A stretch of 64,000 bases of DNA, taken from assembly GCF_000938305.1 (NCBI RefSeq), contig NZ_JYMT01000004.1, forward strand, positions 124,001-188,000. The letters are read 5' to 3'. Source of the stretch: Bradyrhizobium sp. LTSP885. GTDB taxonomy: Bacteria; Pseudomonadota; Alphaproteobacteria; Rhizobiales; Xanthobacteraceae. The translations under genes were made by a program, and so were the position numbers. Below, piece by piece: positions 8,855 to 17,212 of this stretch. The notes under the pieces were generated by a model. The model did no database searches. It was not told where the DNA came from and saw nothing but the letters and a program-made list of their open reading frames with translations. How positions within the stretch are numbered: the stretch's first letter is position 1; each line of letters opens with the position of its first letter.

Positions 8855-9334
8855 TTAACTGTCCTGCTTTTGGCCCTGCGTGGCGCGCAACAGATTGTCG
8901 CGGAGCCTGACGATGCTCTTCTGCACGAGGGGAAACTCGTCCCCCAGCCCGCAGGCACGAATCAGGGACTCGCTGAGATCGGTGTCGAGCAGGCGCCGGC
9001 CGGCCGGCGTCAGGCTTACCCGCACCTGCCGCTCGTCGGCGGGATCGCGGGTGCGCGTGAGATAGCCTGACAGCTCCAGCTTCTTGAGGATCGGCGTCAG
9101 CGTGTTGGATTCAAGAAACAGCTTCTCGCCGAGCGCACTGACGGTCTGGTCATCCTCCTCCGACAGCGCCACCATCGCGATATACTGGGTGTATGTCAGC
9201 CCGACCGCATCCAGGATCGGTTTGTAGGCGCGGCCAAAGGCCAGATTGGCCGAATAGACCGCAAAGCACAGGAAATTCGAGAGTTTTCGGCCTTTGGGTG
9301 CTGCCTTGGGTGCTGCCTTGGGAGCGCGGGTCAC
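8855..9334 (-). CDS. ohrR: OhrR, MarR-family organic hydroperoxide sensor and repressor
   Basis: The start is a GTG at 9334 with GGAGG five bases upstream, giving 159 residues. The N-terminal helix carries the reactive cysteine of OhrR proteins (FLCFAVYSANLAFGRAYKP, Cys23). The family signature GLTYTQYIAMVAL and the winged helix (LGEKLFLESNTLTPILKKLE, then RDPADERQVRVSLTPAG) follow. OhrR represses ohr until its cysteine is oxidised by organic peroxides. The gene is divergent from ohr, and two identical palindromic operators lie between them. A short Ala/Pro/Lys stretch (APKAAPKAAPKG) precedes the fold. Confidence 0.93.
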   Translation of the reverse strand: MTRAPKAAPKAAPKGRKLSNFLCFAVYSANLAFGRAYKPILDAVGLTYTQYIAMVALSEEDDQTVSALGEKLFLESNTLTPILKKLELSGYLTRTRDPADERQVRVSLTPAGRRLLDTDLSESLIRACGLGDEFPLVQKSIVRLRDNLLRATQGQKQDS

Positions 9335-9378
9335 GGATGCCTCCGGAGTTTGTGAAGTCGCTACCGATATAAATCGTA

Positions 9379-9393
9379 TCCGATTAAATCGGA
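9379..9393. promoter_or_regulatory. OhrR operator 1
   Basis: The perfect palindrome TCCGATTAAATCGGA lies in the ohrR-ohr intergenic region, just upstream of the -35 element of the ohr promoter. It is preceded by ATCGTA, which recurs in inverted orientation after operator 2. It is likely bound by OhrR to control both divergent genes. Confidence 0.8.
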
Positions 9394-9398
9394 AGTGC

Positions 9399-9427
9399 TT
9401 GACATGACCCTGCCTGCGGTTTATTTC
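9399..9427 (+). promoter_or_regulatory. ohr promoter
   Basis: TTGACA (9399-9404) and TATTTC (9422-9427) are separated by 17 bases. The -35 hexamer is consensus and the -10 is close to it. The promoter sits between the two OhrR operators, so repressor on both sites would enclose it. Confidence 0.65.
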
Positions 9428-9435
9428 GACCCGCA

Positions 9436-9450
9436 TCCGATTAAATCGGA
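9436..9450. promoter_or_regulatory. OhrR operator 2
   Basis: This is the same 15-base palindrome as operator 1, here followed by TACGAT. It overlaps the expected transcription start of ohr. The two operator centres are 57 bases apart, and their flanks mirror each other. Confidence 0.8.
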
Positions 9451-9482
9451 TACGATATTTCTCCAGCAGAAAGGATTACGCC

Positions 9483-9884
9483 ATGACCGCCACCGCAAAA
9501 GTTCTCTTCACCGGAAAGACCCACGTCACCGCCGGCCCCAACGGCGCGGCCCGCTCGAGCGACGGCTTCCTCGACGTCAAGCTGCCGCAGCCGCACCCGG
9601 CCGCTGAAAACCTGTTCGCCGCCGCCTGGTCGGCTTGCTACATCGGCGCGATCCAGCTCGCCGCGACACAGCGCAAGGTCAAGCTGCCGAGCGAGCCCGA
9701 GGTCGACGCCGAGATCGATCTGAATCTGGCCGGCAGCGACTTCTTTCTGCGCGCGCGCCTCAACGTCCACATATCAGGCGTCGCGCGCGAGGTTGCGCAG
9801 GAGCTGATCGAGGCCGCGCATGGTATCTGCCCCTACTCCAAGGCCGTCCACGGCAACATCGATGTGACGACCACCCTCGTCTGA
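9483..9884 (+). CDS. ohr: Organic hydroperoxide resistance protein (Ohr/OsmC family)
   Basis: The 133-residue Ohr reduces organic hydroperoxides in the cytoplasm with two cysteines. The peroxidatic one is in AAWSACYIGAIQLAA (about residue 52) and the resolving one in AAHGICPYSKAVHGNIDV (about residue 116). The length and the motif GFLDVKLP match the Ohr subgroup rather than general OsmC. An AAGGATTACGCC leader provides the ribosome site before the ATG. The divergent ohrR gene and two operators upstream indicate induction by organic peroxides. Confidence 0.95.
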   Translation: MTATAKVLFTGKTHVTAGPNGAARSSDGFLDVKLPQPHPAAENLFAAAWSACYIGAIQLAATQRKVKLPSEPEVDAEIDLNLAGSDFFLRARLNVHISGVAREVAQELIEAAHGICPYSKAVHGNIDVTTTLV

Positions 9885-9987
9885 CGCGACAGAGTGACAG
9901 CATGATAGTCAGACTCCCGATGCGGACCGGCCGCTTGTCGGCCCGGTCCGTGCGGGTCAGCGAAACCAAGGATATCAGGAGTTCGAC

Positions 9988-10404
9988 ATGAGCATCTTCG
10001 CAAATACGCCGCGCGCGATCGCGATCGCAGCTTTGGTCGCCGCCAGCGTCCTCGCCCTCCCCGCAGCACAGGCGCAGCAGCCGACCGGCATCAAGCGAAC
10101 CGACCTGCAGCGCCATGACCTCAGCGTTTCAGGACGCGAAGCGGTCCAGGTGCGGGTCGATATCGAGTCCGGCGTGGCATTCCCCCAGCACACCCATCCG
10201 GGCGAAGAGATCATCTATGTGCTCGCCGGCACGCTCGAATATGACGTCGAGGGCAAGCCGCCGGCGACGCTGAAGGCCGGCGACGTGCTGTTCATTCCGG
10301 CCGGAACGATTCATGCGGCGAAGAACGTCGGCAACGTCACCGCCAGCGAGCTTGCGACCTACATCGTCGAGAAGGACAAGCCGCTGCTGACCTTGGTGAA
10401 GTGA
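9988..10404 (+). CDS. Secreted cupin-domain protein
   Basis: The 138-residue protein has a signal peptide (RAIAIAALVAASVLALPAAQA) followed by one small cupin barrel. Cupin motif 1 reads HTHPGEEIIYVLAGTLEY, with two His and a Glu as metal ligands, and motif 2 reads GDVLFIPAGTIHAAKN, with the third His. Such exported single-domain cupins are common in rhizobia and their substrates are mostly unknown. It follows ohr by about 100 bases on the same strand and may be part of the same peroxide response. The M20 peptidase gene converges on it. Confidence 0.85.
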   Translation: MSIFANTPRAIAIAALVAASVLALPAAQAQQPTGIKRTDLQRHDLSVSGREAVQVRVDIESGVAFPQHTHPGEEIIYVLAGTLEYDVEGKPPATLKAGDVLFIPAGTIHAAKNVGNVTASELATYIVEKDKPLLTLVK

Positions 10405-10454
10405 GGCCTGGCAAGCGCGACGTCTGGGGGCAACTCCATCGCCGGCACGACGAT

Positions 10455-11936
10455 CTACTTCTTCGCGACCTCACGCAGCGTGTTGTAGATCCACTCTGTC
10501 CCCTGCTTGATGGCCTCGACCCCGATCCTTTCGTCGTTGCCATGCATCCGGCTCAGGATGTCGTCGTCGAGCGGGTAAGGGTAGATGCCATAGACGGGAA
10601 CGTTGTGCTCGCGCCAGGCCATGGCATCGGTGCCGGCCTCGAACAGCGTGGGCACCAGCACGGCATCTTTCCATATCAGCTTGGCATTGCGGTCGAGCGC
10701 CGCGTAAAGCGCGGTGTCGACCGGCGACGGCGGCGCGTTGGTGCGCTTCAGATAGACGTCCCGCGCTTCCTGCTGCGTCAGCGGCGTCACGAGGCTGACC
10801 TCAATATCGGGATCGCCAATCGCGCGCTTGATTTCCGCGATCATCTGATCGGCCGTCGTTCCCGGAAGCAGCCGTGTGTTGACGATCGCCTTGGCGTCGC
10901 CGGGAATGACGTTGGGCTTGATGCCGGCCTCGATCATGGTGATGACCACGGTGTCGCGGAGCAGTGCGTGCAGCAGGAGGCCATCTTTGGGATTGTCGGC
11001 CACGAGCTTCTTTCCCGCCGCTTCAAGATCGCTCTGATCTTTCGCGTTCAAAAGCTGCTTGATGTCGGATGCCGTCTGTTCCGAGCTGATCGGGAGCAAC
11101 GCCCTGAAATAGGCTTCCGTCGCCGGCACGAGCTTGACCGCCGGATCATGCGCGGCCAGCTTCGCCAACGCCGCGATCAGGCGATCGTTGGCCATCTCGC
11201 CCGGTGGGAACGGGCGCGAGGAATGGCCCGAGCGGCCGGTGGCCCTCAACGCGAAGGTGGCGGAGAGCTTGTCTGCCGTCGTGACGCTGATCTGCCGCAC
11301 GGTGCCGTCGCGCCCCTGCAGGACATAGCCGCCTTCGTTGAGCGCGAACTCCGCATCGATCTTGTCCCAATGGTTCTTCGCCAGCCACACCGTGCTGTAC
11401 TGCCCCTGCTCTTCGTCAGCCTCGGCCAGGAAGATCACGTCGCGCGCCAGCGGCGTCTTCTCCTCGGCAAGCCGCATCACCGCGCGTGCGAACACGGCGA
11501 GCCCGCCCTTGAAATCCATCGCGCCTCGGCCATAGACGAAACCATCCTTCTCGACGCCGGCGAACGGTTCCACCGTCCATTTCTCCCGCTCGACCGGAAC
11601 GACGTCAGCATGCGCGGCCAGCAGGACCGGCTTCTTGGAGCCATCGCCGCGAAGCCGCGCGATGAAGTGCGCGGCCTTCCCGTTCGGAGCAACGAAGATG
11701 TCGACTTCGGCGCCGAGCGGCTCGAACTGCGACTTCAGATATTCGGCGAGCGCCCGCGTGTCCCCCGGCCCGTTCGACGTGTCGAAGGCGATCAGTTTCT
11801 TGAGCAATGCGACGGTCTTGTCGCCCTGCGATTGCGCGGGCGTGGCGGATTCGGCGAGCGCGTATCTGGTTCCGGTGCAAAGCAGGCTTGCGGCAAAGAC
11901 CAGCGCGGCGAGACGACCTTTGACCAGGCGTTTCAT
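10455..11936 (-). CDS. Exported M20-family metallopeptidase
   Basis: The chosen ATG at 11936 (MKRLVKGRLAALVFAAS) has GGGGAA eight bases upstream and starts a clean signal peptide ending near ALAE. In-frame ATGs at 11951 and further upstream are possible. The 493-residue enzyme shows the dinuclear zinc site of M20 peptidases: AAHADVVP (His, Asp), GRGAMDFKGG (bridging Asp), EADEEQG (catalytic Glu and ligand) and LNEGG. The length and insert domain fit the M20 carboxypeptidase-like (CPG70/ACY1) group. It probably cleaves dipeptides or acylated amino acids in the periplasm. Confidence 0.9.
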   Translation of the reverse strand: MKRLVKGRLAALVFAASLLCTGTRYALAESATPAQSQGDKTVALLKKLIAFDTSNGPGDTRALAEYLKSQFEPLGAEVDIFVAPNGKAAHFIARLRGDGSKKPVLLAAHADVVPVEREKWTVEPFAGVEKDGFVYGRGAMDFKGGLAVFARAVMRLAEEKTPLARDVIFLAEADEEQGQYSTVWLAKNHWDKIDAEFALNEGGYVLQGRDGTVRQISVTTADKLSATFALRATGRSGHSSRPFPPGEMANDRLIAALAKLAAHDPAVKLVPATEAYFRALLPISSEQTASDIKQLLNAKDQSDLEAAGKKLVADNPKDGLLLHALLRDTVVITMIEAGIKPNVIPGDAKAIVNTRLLPGTTADQMIAEIKRAIGDPDIEVSLVTPLTQQEARDVYLKRTNAPPSPVDTALYAALDRNAKLIWKDAVLVPTLFEAGTDAMAWREHNVPVYGIYPYPLDDDILSRMHGNDERIGVEAIKQGTEWIYNTLREVAKK

Positions 11937-11979
11937 ATTCTTGTTCCCCATGCGGTACATCAGCAGGGGTATAATGACC

Positions 11980-13158
11980 TCAGGGCGCTCTCGGAAACAA
12001 CACCTTCAGCATGACGGCCGCGAGCAGCGTCATCATAGCGAGGCCGATCGATAGATACAGCGCCCCCGCATTGCCGGATCGGTCAATGACGATGGCGTAA
12101 AGCAGTGGCGCCGCCGCGGGGAAGATGAAGCTTGGAACGATCAGCCGCCCCACCAGCGTCCCGTAGCTGCGATGGTCGAACAGGACCAAGGGCAATGTCC
12201 CCCTGGTGATGGTCAGGATGCCGTTGCAGGCGCCATACAGCAGCGCGAATGCGATTCCCATCTCCGTCGAACCGCCGCTGAACAGTCCGGCGACGAAGGA
12301 GAGCGGCATGATCAGGCAGGCCATCAGGTTGAGTGCGAGCGGATCGACCCGCCTGCCGAACAGAATCTCGCAGAGACGGGCTGCGGACTGCCCGATTCCT
12401 CGCAAGGTCGCGATCCATACAGCTACCGACGCAGTGAGCCCCAATCCGGTAAGCACCGCGATCATGTGGGCGGACATGCCGGCGTTGAGGAAATTGGCCC
12501 CGGTCATGATCACGGCATAGAGACCGCCTCCGAGCGCGACCTGCCGCTGGCTGACGGCGAGCGGCTGCCTTGGCGCCGCCGCGGCAAGGCTCGATGGGCC
12601 GGCATACCGTTGGGTCGGAATCAACAGATGAAGCGGGATCGTCAGGAGTGCACACCCGGCGTAAACGAGCAACGCTGTGCGCCAGCCGGAATGCTCCGAG
12701 AGGATGTGGCCGAGCGGCCAGAACACGGTGGCGGCCAATCCGCCGAGCAACGTGATCCCGGACATGGCGCGACGCGCCTCCGGTCCGCCGATCCGCGCCA
12801 ACGCCGCAAAGGCGGCATCGTACAGCGTCAGCCGCATGCCGAGGCCAAGGACGATCCAGAACGCGTAATACGTCGCGACCTGATGCGAGAGCGCGAGACC
12901 GGCGCAACCAATGGCATTCACCACCGCGCCCACGACCATGACATCTCGGCCGCCACGGCGATCGACCAACCGGCCCACCAGCGGCGACGCCACCCCCATC
13001 ACCAGGAGCGCGGCGGCAAAGCCGCCATAGACGATATCGCGGCTCCAGCCGAGGTCCGCGCCGATCTGTTCGCCGAAGCCGCCGATCAAATAGTAGGTGG
13101 CGCCCCAGGATATCAATTGGCCAAGCCCGAGGGCGACGACGACCCGGCGTGCGATCAA
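11980..13158 (-). CDS. MFS transporter (TTG start, coupled to the GNAT gene)
   Basis: This twelve-helix major facilitator has 392 residues. I place the start at a TTG at 13158 because GAGGAG lies eight bases upstream and the TTGA overlaps the stop of the acetyltransferase gene, a common coupling geometry. The protein then begins LIARRVVVALGLGQLISWGATYY, directly at helix 1. The frame is open upstream but that part lies inside the GNAT gene. The signature loop reads LVGRLVDRRGGRDVMVVG. The pairing with an acetyltransferase that may detoxify amino-acid analogues suggests an exporter, but this is inference. Confidence 0.85.
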   Translation of the reverse strand: MIARRVVVALGLGQLISWGATYYLIGGFGEQIGADLGWSRDIVYGGFAAALLVMGVASPLVGRLVDRRGGRDVMVVGAVVNAIGCAGLALSHQVATYYAFWIVLGLGMRLTLYDAAFAALARIGGPEARRAMSGITLLGGLAATVFWPLGHILSEHSGWRTALLVYAGCALLTIPLHLLIPTQRYAGPSSLAAAAPRQPLAVSQRQVALGGGLYAVIMTGANFLNAGMSAHMIAVLTGLGLTASVAVWIATLRGIGQSAARLCEILFGRRVDPLALNLMACLIMPLSFVAGLFSGGSTEMGIAFALLYGACNGILTITRGTLPLVLFDHRSYGTLVGRLIVPSFIFPAAAPLLYAIVIDRSGNAGALYLSIGLAMMTLLAAVMLKVLFPRAP

Positions 13159-13715
13159 TTGCGCGGCTCCTCGAGCGCCGACGGAGGCGCCGCGTCGCCC
13201 GGACCAAGCGAGCGTTGCATCAAGACAGTATCGACCCATTGCCCGAGCTTGAAGCCGACGGACTTGAGCGTCCCCACCGGCGCGAAGCCCATGCGCCGGT
13301 GCAGCGCGATCGATCCGGCGTTGCCGCTGTTACCGATCACCGCCAGCATCTGCCGCCAGGGTCCGGCCTCGGCCCGCGCGATCAGGGCCTGGAGCAAGGC
13401 CGCACCGATGCGGCGGCCACGTAGCGCCTCCGACACATAGACCGAGTCCTCGATCGTATGGCGATAGGCCGGCCGGGGCCGATACGATGTCGCGTAGGAA
13501 TAGCCGGCCACCCGTCCGTCGACCTCGGCCACCAGGTACGGTAACCCCGCCGCCAGCACGGCGTCGCGTCGCCCAAGCATCTCGTGCAGCGTCGGCGGCA
13601 CCTCTTCGAAGGTTGCCAGCCCGTTCAACACATGATGTTCGTAAATCCGCTGCACATCCGCCATGTCAGCTTCTGTCGCGTCGCGGACTACGACGCCATT
13701 GATGTCTCCTGTCAT
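13155..13715 (-). CDS. GNAT acetyltransferase, phosphinothricin/methionine-sulfoximine type
   Basis: From the ATG at 13715 (MTGDINGVVVRDATEADMA), 186 residues are encoded. The order of motifs matches the Pat/MddA subgroup of GNAT enzymes: IYEHHVLNGLATFEEVPPT, then VAGYSYATSYRPRPAYRHT, the acetyl-CoA loop EALRGRRIGAALLQALI, and SIALHRRMGFAPVGTLKSVG. These enzymes acetylate phosphinothricin or methionine sulfoximine and related amino acids. A GGTGGAGG purine run abuts the ATG, so an upstream TTG at 13742 cannot be excluded. The stop overlaps the MFS start. A LysR gene is divergent on the other side. Confidence 0.88.
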   Translation of the reverse strand: MTGDINGVVVRDATEADMADVQRIYEHHVLNGLATFEEVPPTLHEMLGRRDAVLAAGLPYLVAEVDGRVAGYSYATSYRPRPAYRHTIEDSVYVSEALRGRRIGAALLQALIARAEAGPWRQMLAVIGNSGNAGSIALHRRMGFAPVGTLKSVGFKLGQWVDTVLMQRSLGPGDAAPPSALEEPRN

Positions 13716-13795
13716 CCTCCACCTGCTCCCGATCCAGCTCAAGCCGTCAGCGTTGCCCCAGCATGCCGGTTCGCGCTATATAAGTGAAGCTTTGA

Positions 13796-13819
13796 TATCT
13801 TATGCAAAGCATAAGAGAT
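13796..13819. promoter_or_regulatory. Palindromic operator candidate for the adjacent LysR
   Basis: CTTATGC (13799-13805) and GCATAAG (13809-13815) are perfect arms around AAA, and imperfect pairing extends two or three bases each side. It lies a few bases before the preferred LysR start codon, in the GNAT-LysR divergent region, so an autoregulatory and target-gene operator is likely. Confidence 0.5.
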
Positions 13820-13825
13820 ACTTTG

Positions 13826-14725
13826 ATGAAGAATCTCAACCTGGACTACCTCGAGAGCTTCCGCGTCGTCATCGAGGCGGGCAGCTTCTCGGCTGCCGCC
13901 GAACGGCTGCAGCTCTCGCAACCCGCGGTGAGCCTGCAGGTGCGCCAGCTCGAACGAAGCCTCAATGCGATCCTGATCGAGCGCGTTGGACGAAAAGCGC
14001 GGCCGACCGCCGCCGGGACGGCATTGCTGGACCACGCACAGCAGATCAGCGCCGCCGTCGCATCGGCGGTCGATGCCGTCGCGCAGCAGACGACGGGCAC
14101 CGCGGGGCGCGTGCGGCTCGGGACCGGCGCGACGGCATGCATTTTCCTGCTGCCGCCGATCCTGAGAGAGTTGCGGACCGCGCTTCCCTCGCTCGAGATC
14201 ACGGTCACCACGGGCAACACGGCTGACATCGCCAAGGCGGTCGAGGACAATACGATCGACATCGGACTCGTCACGCTGCCTGTGTCCGGGCGCAGCTTCG
14301 AGATTACGCCTGTCATGAATGACGAGTTCGTCCTGATCGCGCCGCAGGACATGAAGCTGCCGGCACGGATCACGCCGGCGGTGCTGTCGACCAGGCCGAT
14401 CGTCCTGTTCGAGCCGGGCGGCAACACGCGGCGCACCGCGGACGAATGGCTAGCCCGCGGCGGCGTCTCGCTGAAGCCGTTGATGTCGCTCGGCAGCGTC
14501 GAGGCGATCAAGGAGATGGTGCGCGCCGGGCTCGGCTGCGCCATCCTGCCGGGCATGGCCGTCCCGGGGAAAAGCAAGCAACGCGACCTGGCCGTGCGGT
14601 CGCTCTCGCCAAAGCTCTACCGCCGGCTCGCTGTGGTGATCCGCCGCGACAAGCGCCTCGATCGCGGACTGAGAAAGACCTTGTCCGCACTGAAGGCGAT
14701 CGCGGCGAAGGACGACGGCCGTTAG
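13826..14725 (+). CDS. LysR-family transcriptional regulator
   Basis: The 299-residue regulator has an N-terminal winged helix-turn-helix (DYLESFRVVIEAGSFSAAAE, then LQLSQPAVSLQVRQLERSL) and a periplasmic-binding-like effector domain (VRLGTGATACIFLLPPILRE through LGCAILPGMAV). I chose ATG 13826 (MKNLNLDYLESF) over the ATG at 13802 because the earlier codon sits inside a strong palindrome that looks like an operator. It is divergent from the GNAT-MFS pair, which is its likely target. Confidence 0.9.
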   Translation: MKNLNLDYLESFRVVIEAGSFSAAAERLQLSQPAVSLQVRQLERSLNAILIERVGRKARPTAAGTALLDHAQQISAAVASAVDAVAQQTTGTAGRVRLGTGATACIFLLPPILRELRTALPSLEITVTTGNTADIAKAVEDNTIDIGLVTLPVSGRSFEITPVMNDEFVLIAPQDMKLPARITPAVLSTRPIVLFEPGGNTRRTADEWLARGGVSLKPLMSLGSVEAIKEMVRAGLGCAILPGMAVPGKSKQRDLAVRSLSPKLYRRLAVVIRRDKRLDRGLRKTLSALKAIAAKDDGR

Positions 14726-14755
14726 GGAGGACGCTGGGTCCTCCCTGCTCCGCCA

Positions 14756-15553
14756 CTAGGTCGACTTGCGCTCTTCCTCGGCGATCTCGCGGAACGCTTT
14801 CACGCCGGCATCCGTCACTTGGTCCCATTTTGCGTTGGTCGTGGTCTCGGCCTCGTAATTGTCGTGCCAGTTCCACCATTTGTAGGGCGGGCTCTGCGGG
14901 TAACCCTCGGGCGAGTCCTCCCAGACCTCCTGACGGCCGAGCGGGGTGATGTCGAGATAGTTCCAGACCGTTCCCATTGCCTCGTCACCCCTGCTGTTGA
15001 CGAGATAGGTGCGGAAGATCCGGTCGCCGTCGCGGAAGAACACGTTGTGGCCGTGCCATTCGCCGACGCCGAAATCCGCGTCAAAACTGTCCGTGATCGT
15101 GTACCAGGGCATCACCCAGTCCATCCGCGCCTTCAGCCTGATGATGTCGGCCTGCGGCGCGCGCGAGGCGTAGACCAGCGTGGTGTCGCGCTGATTCAGA
15201 TGCGACAAATGACTGACCTGATCGGCACCGAGCGAGCAGCCGCGGCAGGCGTGATCGGGCCAGCCGAACACACCGGGCTCGAAGAATGCGCGATAGACGA
15301 TCAACTGACGGCGGCCCTCGAACAGGTCAAGCAGGCTGACCTTGCCCTTTGGCCCCTCGAAGACATACGCCTTCTCGACCGCCATCCACGGCATCCGCCG
15401 CCGCGCGGCGGCAAGCGCATCGTGCGCCCGCAACTGCGCCTTCTCCTTCACCAACATTTCCAGCCGCGCCGCCTCCCAGGCCTCGCGCGACACGATTGGC
15501 GGTGTGGGCATCGCCGCCTGTCCGGCATTACCGTTGGTTTCGGGTTTGCTCAT
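14756..15553 (-). CDS. DUF899 family thioredoxin-like protein
   Basis: The 265-residue protein belongs to the DUF899 family. The start PPIVSREAWEAARLEMLVKEK, the segment RRRMPWMAVEKAYVFEGPKG and the block FEPGVFGWPDHACRGCSLGADQ are typical. The last places a CRGC pair where thioredoxin-fold relatives have their redox motif. Later parts (FFRDGDRIFRTYLVNSRG, LDITPLGRQEVWEDSP) also fit. Its function in cells is not established. It shares an upstream region with a MarR gene and has a second short open stretch upstream that does not look coding. Confidence 0.9.
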   Translation of the reverse strand: MSKPETNGNAGQAAMPTPPIVSREAWEAARLEMLVKEKAQLRAHDALAAARRRMPWMAVEKAYVFEGPKGKVSLLDLFEGRRQLIVYRAFFEPGVFGWPDHACRGCSLGADQVSHLSHLNQRDTTLVYASRAPQADIIRLKARMDWVMPWYTITDSFDADFGVGEWHGHNVFFRDGDRIFRTYLVNSRGDEAMGTVWNYLDITPLGRQEVWEDSPEGYPQSPPYKWWNWHDNYEAETTTNAKWDQVTDAGVKAFREIAEEERKST

Positions 15554-15719
15554 GATGGTTCAACCTCCGAATGGGACAAAACTCCGGGACTGACGCGCTG
15601 TTCCATTGCCGCCCGTCGCTCGTCGTTGCTCATGGCCCAATCTGGCGCAGGGGCGACCGACGGTGGGAGTGACAAGTGTGTCGGGATTTCCGCGCGGTTC
15701 CTCACTACTTGCAATATAC

Positions 15720-15732
15720 TTGCATACTGCAA
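15720..15732. promoter_or_regulatory. Candidate MarR operator (TTGCA-TAC-TGCAA)
   Basis: A 5-3-5 palindrome lies 23 bases before the MarR start. Overlapping ACTTGCA copies occur at about 15707-15726 (ACTTGCAATATACTTGCAT). It is positioned to control the MarR-EamA operon and perhaps the divergent DUF899 gene. Confidence 0.4.
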
Positions 15733-15754
15733 TTATCTATGTCAGCCTTCCGAT

Positions 15755-16261
15755 ATGAGACAACCCGCCCCAGCCCCCGACGACGATTTGAAGCTCAGCG
15801 CCTGGCTGCCGTACCGCCTATTCCTCGTCGCAGCCCAGGTCGCGCGCCCGCTCGAGGGTTTCTACGGCGAGACCTTCGGACTGAGCCAGGCCGGCTGGCG
15901 CATCCTCGCCGTGATCGCCGAACGCGACGGCGCCAACGCCTCCGAGATCGGCCGTGCCTGCGCGCTGGATCCGTTCGCGGTCAGCCGCGGCATCGGCCAG
16001 CTCGTCGAGCTCGGTTTCGCGGTGCGGCGGCCCGGCAAGACCGATCGGCGCTTCGCTGCCGTCAGCATCACCAGGAGCGGCCGGAACGCCTTCAACCGGA
16101 TCGCCGCATTCGGCAGCGCAATCGAGGCGCGACTGCTGGCACGCCTGTCGGAAGCCGAGCGCGTGACACTCGACTCCACCCTGCACAAACTCGAAGCAGA
16201 GAGCGCACGCATCGACACCGGCGGTTGGCGCTCGCTCCTCGACAACACCGCCGCCTCATGA
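15755..16261 (+). CDS. MarR-family transcriptional regulator
   Basis: From ATG 15755, 168 residues form a MarR winged helix: LSQAGWRILAVIAERDGANA, then IGRACALDPFAVSRGIGQLV as helix-turn-helix and RRPGKTDRRFAAVSITRSG as the wing. Its stop shares bases with the ATG of the EamA-type exporter (ATGA), so the two are coupled and the exporter is a likely target. The reading frame is open far upstream, but that part is antisense to the DUF899 gene. Confidence 0.9.
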   Translation: MRQPAPAPDDDLKLSAWLPYRLFLVAAQVARPLEGFYGETFGLSQAGWRILAVIAERDGANASEIGRACALDPFAVSRGIGQLVELGFAVRRPGKTDRRFAAVSITRSGRNAFNRIAAFGSAIEARLLARLSEAERVTLDSTLHKLEAESARIDTGGWRSLLDNTAAS

Positions 16262-17115
16262 CGCCCCTGCTGTTCGCGCTGACCGCGATGCTCTGGGGCG
16301 GCGGCGCGCTGGCTACCGCGATGCAGGCCGGCGTGACCCCGGCGCCGTGGTCGGTGGCACTGCGCATGGCCCTTGCGGGTCTCATCCTGCTTGGCTACGG
16401 ACGGCTTCGCGGCGTGCCGCTTGCGATCCCCCCGCGAGACCGGCCGGCCGTGGCATTGCAAGGTCTGCTTTTCTTCTCGGTCGCCTTCATCGCCTTCTAT
16501 GAAGCGACCGCGCGGATGCCGAGCGGCCTTGCGGCGCTCGTCCTCTCCACGTCGTCGCTGTTCGCGGCCCTGATCGCGCGCGCGGCGCTCGGTGTCCCGA
16601 TCTCCACCGGCTTCGTCTGGGGCGCGCTCTGCGGCATCCTCGGGCTGGCCATCATCTTCGTTCCTGGCGCCACGGCGACGGGAGCAGCGCCGCTTGCCGG
16701 TTTCGCATGGGCGCTCGTTGCAGCGGTCGCGACCGGCACCGGCACGACGATCGGTGCGCGCAATCAGCGCGCGGGGCTGCCCGTCGTCGCCGTGCTCGGA
16801 TGGGGCGCGCTGGTCGGAGCAACGGCGAGCGCGCTTTGGGCTGTGGCGACGGGCGCAACCTTCGCGGCCGACGCGTCGGTGCCCTATCTCGTGAGCTTCC
16901 TCTATCTCGCGATCGCCGCGTCCTGCGTCACCTTCATGCTCTATTTCGAGCTGGTGCGCCGGCTCGGTCCCGGTCGCGCCGCCTATACGCTCGCGCTGGT
17001 GCCGCTCGTAGCCCTCGTGCTGTCGGCGCTGTTCGAGCACCTCGCTTTGGGTTGGCCCGTCCTCGCCGGCGCGTCCGCGATCCTGCTCGGCAATGTGCTG
17101 GTGCTGTCGCGGTGA
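16258..17115 (+). CDS. DMT-superfamily EamA-type transporter
   Basis: The 285-residue protein has ten hydrophobic helices in two EamA halves. The first begins MTPLLFALTAMLWGGGALAT and the second begins near GFAWALVAAVATGTGTTIG. Features such as FYEATARMPSGLAALVLSTSS and FELVRRLGPGRAAYTLALVP are typical of the drug/metabolite exporter family in the inner membrane. It is co-translated with the MarR regulator upstream. The substrate is unknown. Confidence 0.9.
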   Translation: MTPLLFALTAMLWGGGALATAMQAGVTPAPWSVALRMALAGLILLGYGRLRGVPLAIPPRDRPAVALQGLLFFSVAFIAFYEATARMPSGLAALVLSTSSLFAALIARAALGVPISTGFVWGALCGILGLAIIFVPGATATGAAPLAGFAWALVAAVATGTGTTIGARNQRAGLPVVAVLGWGALVGATASALWAVATGATFAADASVPYLVSFLYLAIAASCVTFMLYFELVRRLGPGRAAYTLALVPLVALVLSALFEHLALGWPVLAGASAILLGNVLVLSR

Positions 17116-17212
17116 CGCGCGCCACAGAGAAAATGCTACCTTTCCAGGCGTGAGCTGATTCGAATCTGATCGCTTTCGGATCGCCTCGGTTTGCTCCCCG
17201 GAACACGGTCAT

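Noticed and set aside
10401..12014. 537-codon plus-strand frame across the M20 peptidase
   Set aside because: The minus strand holds all M20 motifs and a signal peptide; the plus frame is Arg-rich and featureless.
12083..13207. 374-codon minus-strand frame parallel to the MFS gene
   Set aside because: It is a frame-shifted shadow, very rich in Arg and without membrane helices.
15862..17040. 392-codon minus-strand frame across the MarR and EamA genes
   Set aside because: The plus strand shows clear MarR and EamA features and an ATGA junction.
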